From: Rathayibacter sp. VKM Ac-2804
GTDB taxonomy: Bacteria; Actinomycetota; Actinomycetes; Actinomycetales; Microbacteriaceae
Reading direction: 5' to 3'
Assembly (NCBI RefSeq): GCF_009866655.1
Contig: NZ_CP047420.1
Coordinates: forward strand, 1,426,001-1,490,000
DNA: 64,000 nt
Each line of letters opens with the position of its first letter. Positions within the stretch are counted from its first letter, which is position 1. The position numbers and the translations under genes are program-made. The notes beneath the pieces are model-generated. The model did no database searches. It saw only the letters and a program-made list of their open reading frames with translations, and had not been told where the DNA came from. Below are positions 62,210-64,000 of the stretch, one piece after another.

Positions 62210-62229
62210 GCTCGCCGGGTGCGGCGAGC
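62210..62229 (+). terminator. Short hairpin after whiB
   Basis: GCTCGCC-GGGTGC-GGCGAGC, eight bases after the stop; likely terminator. Confidence 0.45.
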
Positions 62230-62271
62230 CGCCGCGGGGCGCCGCGCGCCCATCGCTTAGGGTGGTCCGCG

Positions 62272-64000
62272 ATGTATCCACGAGTCACCGCCGTCCTGGT
62301 CGCGCACAACGGCGCGGCCTACCTGGAGCGAACCCTCGCGGCGCTGCGGGCCCAGACCCGTCAGCCCGATGCGACCGTGTTCGTCGACGGCGGCTCGAAG
62401 GACGCGACCGGCGAGCTCCTCTCCGGCTGGGGTCCGACGCAGTTCGTGCAGGTCGCCGAGAACCTCCCGTTCGGCCAGGCCGTCGCCCGCGCCGTGCGCG
62501 TGATGCAGGCGCCGACGGGCGAGGACGAGTGGCTGTGGCTGCTCGCCGCCGACTCGGCTCCGGAGCCGGGCGCGCTCGCCGCGCTCCTCGGCGCGGTCGA
62601 GGTCGCTCCCTCCGTGGCGGTCGCCGGGCCGAAGGTGATGGACTGGACCCGCTCCGGCTACATCCGCAGCTACGGCGAGTCGATCACCAACTACGGCACC
62701 ACCGTCCACCTCGTCGAGGACGAGCTCGACCAGGGCCAGCACGACGCCACGCCCGACGTGCTCGCCGTCGCGGCCGGCGGCATGCTCGTCCGGCACGCGC
62801 TCTGGGAGGAGCTCGGCGGCTTCGACCCCGGGCTGCCCGTCGTCGACGACGCCCTCGACTTCTCGCTCCGCACCCGCCTCGCCGGGCACCGGGTGAGCCG
62901 CGTCCCGGACGCCCGGGTGACCACTGCCCGCATCGGCCTGCAGCGCCCCGACGGCCGCCGGATCGACAGCGGGGAGCGCCGGCGCGCGCGTCAGCACCGC
63001 ACCGCGCAGCTGCACCGCCGCCTGGCCTACGCCCCGGTCGCCCTGCTCGTCGTGCACTGGCTGTCGCTCGTGCCGCTGGCCGTCGGCCGCGCCGCCGTCC
63101 GGCTCCTGCGCAAGCAGCCGGGGCTGGTGGGCGGCGAGCTGCTGGCCGCGTTCGTGGTCGCGTTCGGCGGCACCAAGGTCCTCCACGCCAGGAAGGTCCT
63201 GCGCTCGTCGAAGAACGTGGGCTGGAAGGCGATCGCCCCGCTGCGCATCCCGCTCGACGTCGTCCGACAGCTCCGCTCGGTCCGGCACGACGCCGTCCGG
63301 GTCCAGGCCAGCCGCGAGCGGCACCCGCTGCACTTCTTCCAGGGCGGTGGAGTCTGGATCGTGCTGGTCGCGGCCCTCGCCGGCCTGATCGTCTACACGC
63401 GCCTCCTCGCGGCCACGGCGATGGGCGGCGGCGGTCTGCTCACCCTCTCGCCCACGGTCGGCGAGCTGTGGCGCAACGCCGCCTACGGCTGGCGCGATCT
63501 CGGCTCCGGCTTCATCGGCGCGGCGGACCCGTTCGCCGCGGTGCTCGCCGTGCTCGGCTCGCTCACCTTCTGGGCGCCGAGCTTCTCGATCGTCCTGCTC
63601 TACCTGACCGCGCTGCCGCTGGCGACGATGGGCGCCTGGATGATGATCGCCCGCCTCACCGCGCGGCCGATCGCGCGCGGCGCCGGCGCCTTCGTCTACC
63701 TGCTGGCCCCCGCCTTCTTCGCCGCGCAGTCCGAGGGCCGCCCGGCCGCGATCCTCGTGCACGTCCTGCTGCCCTGGCTCTTCTTCGCCGGGTTCGGCGC
63801 CTACCGCTCCTGGTCCTCCTCGGCGACCGCGTCGATCCTCGCGGCGGCGATCATCGCCTGCGCCCCCGTGCTGGCCGTGCCCCTCGCGCTGATCTGGATC
63901 GTCGTGCTGGCCACCTCGGGTCGCCGCATCGGCCGCTTCGCCGGTCTGCCGATCCCGGCGCTCGCGCTGCTCTTCCCGATCATCGTCGCGCACGCCCAGC
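62272..64000 (+). CDS. Large GT2 glycosyltransferase with multi-helix membrane region, 5' part
   Basis: Open from ATG 62272 to the window end (576 codons, no stop), so truncated by the window only. Residues 1-230 are a GT2 domain: VTAVLVAHNGAAYLERTLAA, FVDGGSKDATGEL, WLWLLAADSAPEPGALAAL (acidic donor motif) and AAGGMLVRHALWEELGGFDP. Residues 265-290 and from about 365 on are hydrophobic helices, a layout of the very large (about 1000 residue) actinobacterial glycosyltransferases that follow whiB. TAGGGT eight bases before the ATG suggests a near-leaderless start. Substrate unknown. Confidence 0.88.
   Translation, partial: MYPRVTAVLVAHNGAAYLERTLAALRAQTRQPDATVFVDGGSKDATGELLSGWGPTQFVQVAENLPFGQAVARAVRVMQAPTGEDEWLWLLAADSAPEPGALAALLGAVEVAPSVAVAGPKVMDWTRSGYIRSYGESITNYGTTVHLVEDELDQGQHDATPDVLAVAAGGMLVRHALWEELGGFDPGLPVVDDALDFSLRTRLAGHRVSRVPDARVTTARIGLQRPDGRRIDSGERRRARQHRTAQLHRRLAYAPVALLVVHWLSLVPLAVGRAAVRLLRKQPGLVGGELLAAFVVAFGGTKVLHARKVLRSSKNVGWKAIAPLRIPLDVVRQLRSVRHDAVRVQASRERHPLHFFQGGGVWIVLVAALAGLIVYTRLLAATAMGGGGLLTLSPTVGELWRNAAYGWRDLGSGFIGAADPFAAVLAVLGSLTFWAPSFSIVLLYLTALPLATMGAWMMIARLTARPIARGAGAFVYLLAPAFFAAQSEGRPAAILVHVLLPWLFFAGFGAYRSWSSSATASILAAAIIACAPVLAVPLALIWIVVLATSGRRIGRFAGLPIPALALLFPIIVAHAQ

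Noticed and set aside
62257..63993. A 578-codon minus-strand frame at the window end
   Set aside because: Antisense to the GT2 gene, whose plus-strand frame shows recognisable GT2 motifs and helices; the minus frame is a run of Arg/Gly/Glu/Asp.

Overview
The window is very GC-rich DNA (roughly 70% or more by eye) with strong G/C third positions and densely packed genes, many with 4-base ATGA/GTGA overlaps. Gene content and order are actinobacterial: WhiB, acyl-CoA carboxylase alpha/beta/epsilon subunits, Maf, BirA, PurK/PurE and an LCP protein. Short palindromes of the TCTCGATACGCC...GGCTACTCGACC kind, which I remember from Microbacteriaceae genomes, point to that family (Rathayibacter, Clavibacter, Curtobacterium or a relative). 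Species cannot be fixed from the sequence alone. No rRNA, tRNA, CRISPR array, transposase or phage gene was seen.

Layout. 1-3940: nucleoside salvage operon (end of an ABC permease, cdd, deoA, add) followed without a gap by PTS IIA and IIB genes. 4135-9084: TetR regulator with a divergent DUF418 membrane protein, a secreted GH18 chitinase-like protein, and a membrane-anchored alpha/beta hydrolase. 9091-13132: phosphosugar mutase coupled to purine nucleoside phosphorylase, and a divergent LpdA-type flavoprotein. 13133-13840: a repeat-filled interval between two convergent genes. 13841-28908: biotin-dependent acyl-CoA carboxylase genes (accA, accE, accD), birA, maf, a 23S/tRNA uracil methyltransferase-like gene, a two-component system with a third, degenerate kinase-like membrane protein, an MprF-like lysyltransferase, a PH-domain protein, purK and purE. 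28905-56909: a large cell-surface polysaccharide region. 56958-64000: acyl-CoA dehydrogenase, manA, an AraC-type regulator, galE, whiB and the start of a very large glycosyltransferase.

The backbone follows, in one direction, the order I recall for M. tuberculosis from cdd (Rv3315c) down to manA/whiB2 (about Rv3255c-Rv3260c). The main departure is the roughly 27 kb polysaccharide block between the LCP gene and manA. That block holds dTDP-L-rhamnose genes (rmlD, rmlC, rmlA, but no rmlB); a WbbL-like rhamnosyltransferase; two GtrA/polyprenol-phosphate glycosyltransferase modules with large GT-C-like membrane proteins; a UDP-xylose-synthase-like SDR; five GT4 glycosyltransferases; an ABC polysaccharide exporter (Wzm/Wzt with a Wzt C-terminal domain); two tandem GDP-mannose 4,6-dehydratase paralogues; and two tandem O-antigen-ligase-like proteins. 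Together with ManA and the phosphomannomutase-family gene this suggests at least two wall or surface glycopolymers, one built on L-rhamnose and one exported by ABC transporter and built on a GDP-6-deoxyhexose. The carboxylase subunits and BirA form a functional set, since BirA would biotinylate the AccA carrier domain. The nucleoside genes feed pentose phosphates through the mutase.

Non-coding structure is unusually informative. A roughly 125-base element (family A, three copies) always follows a gene-specific hairpin at a stop codon. A second family of about 38-40 bases (family B, ten copies) sits in inverted pairs between convergent genes and keeps its hairpin while its sequence varies. Many genes start 6-8 bases after a good -10 hexamer, suggesting frequent leaderless transcripts.
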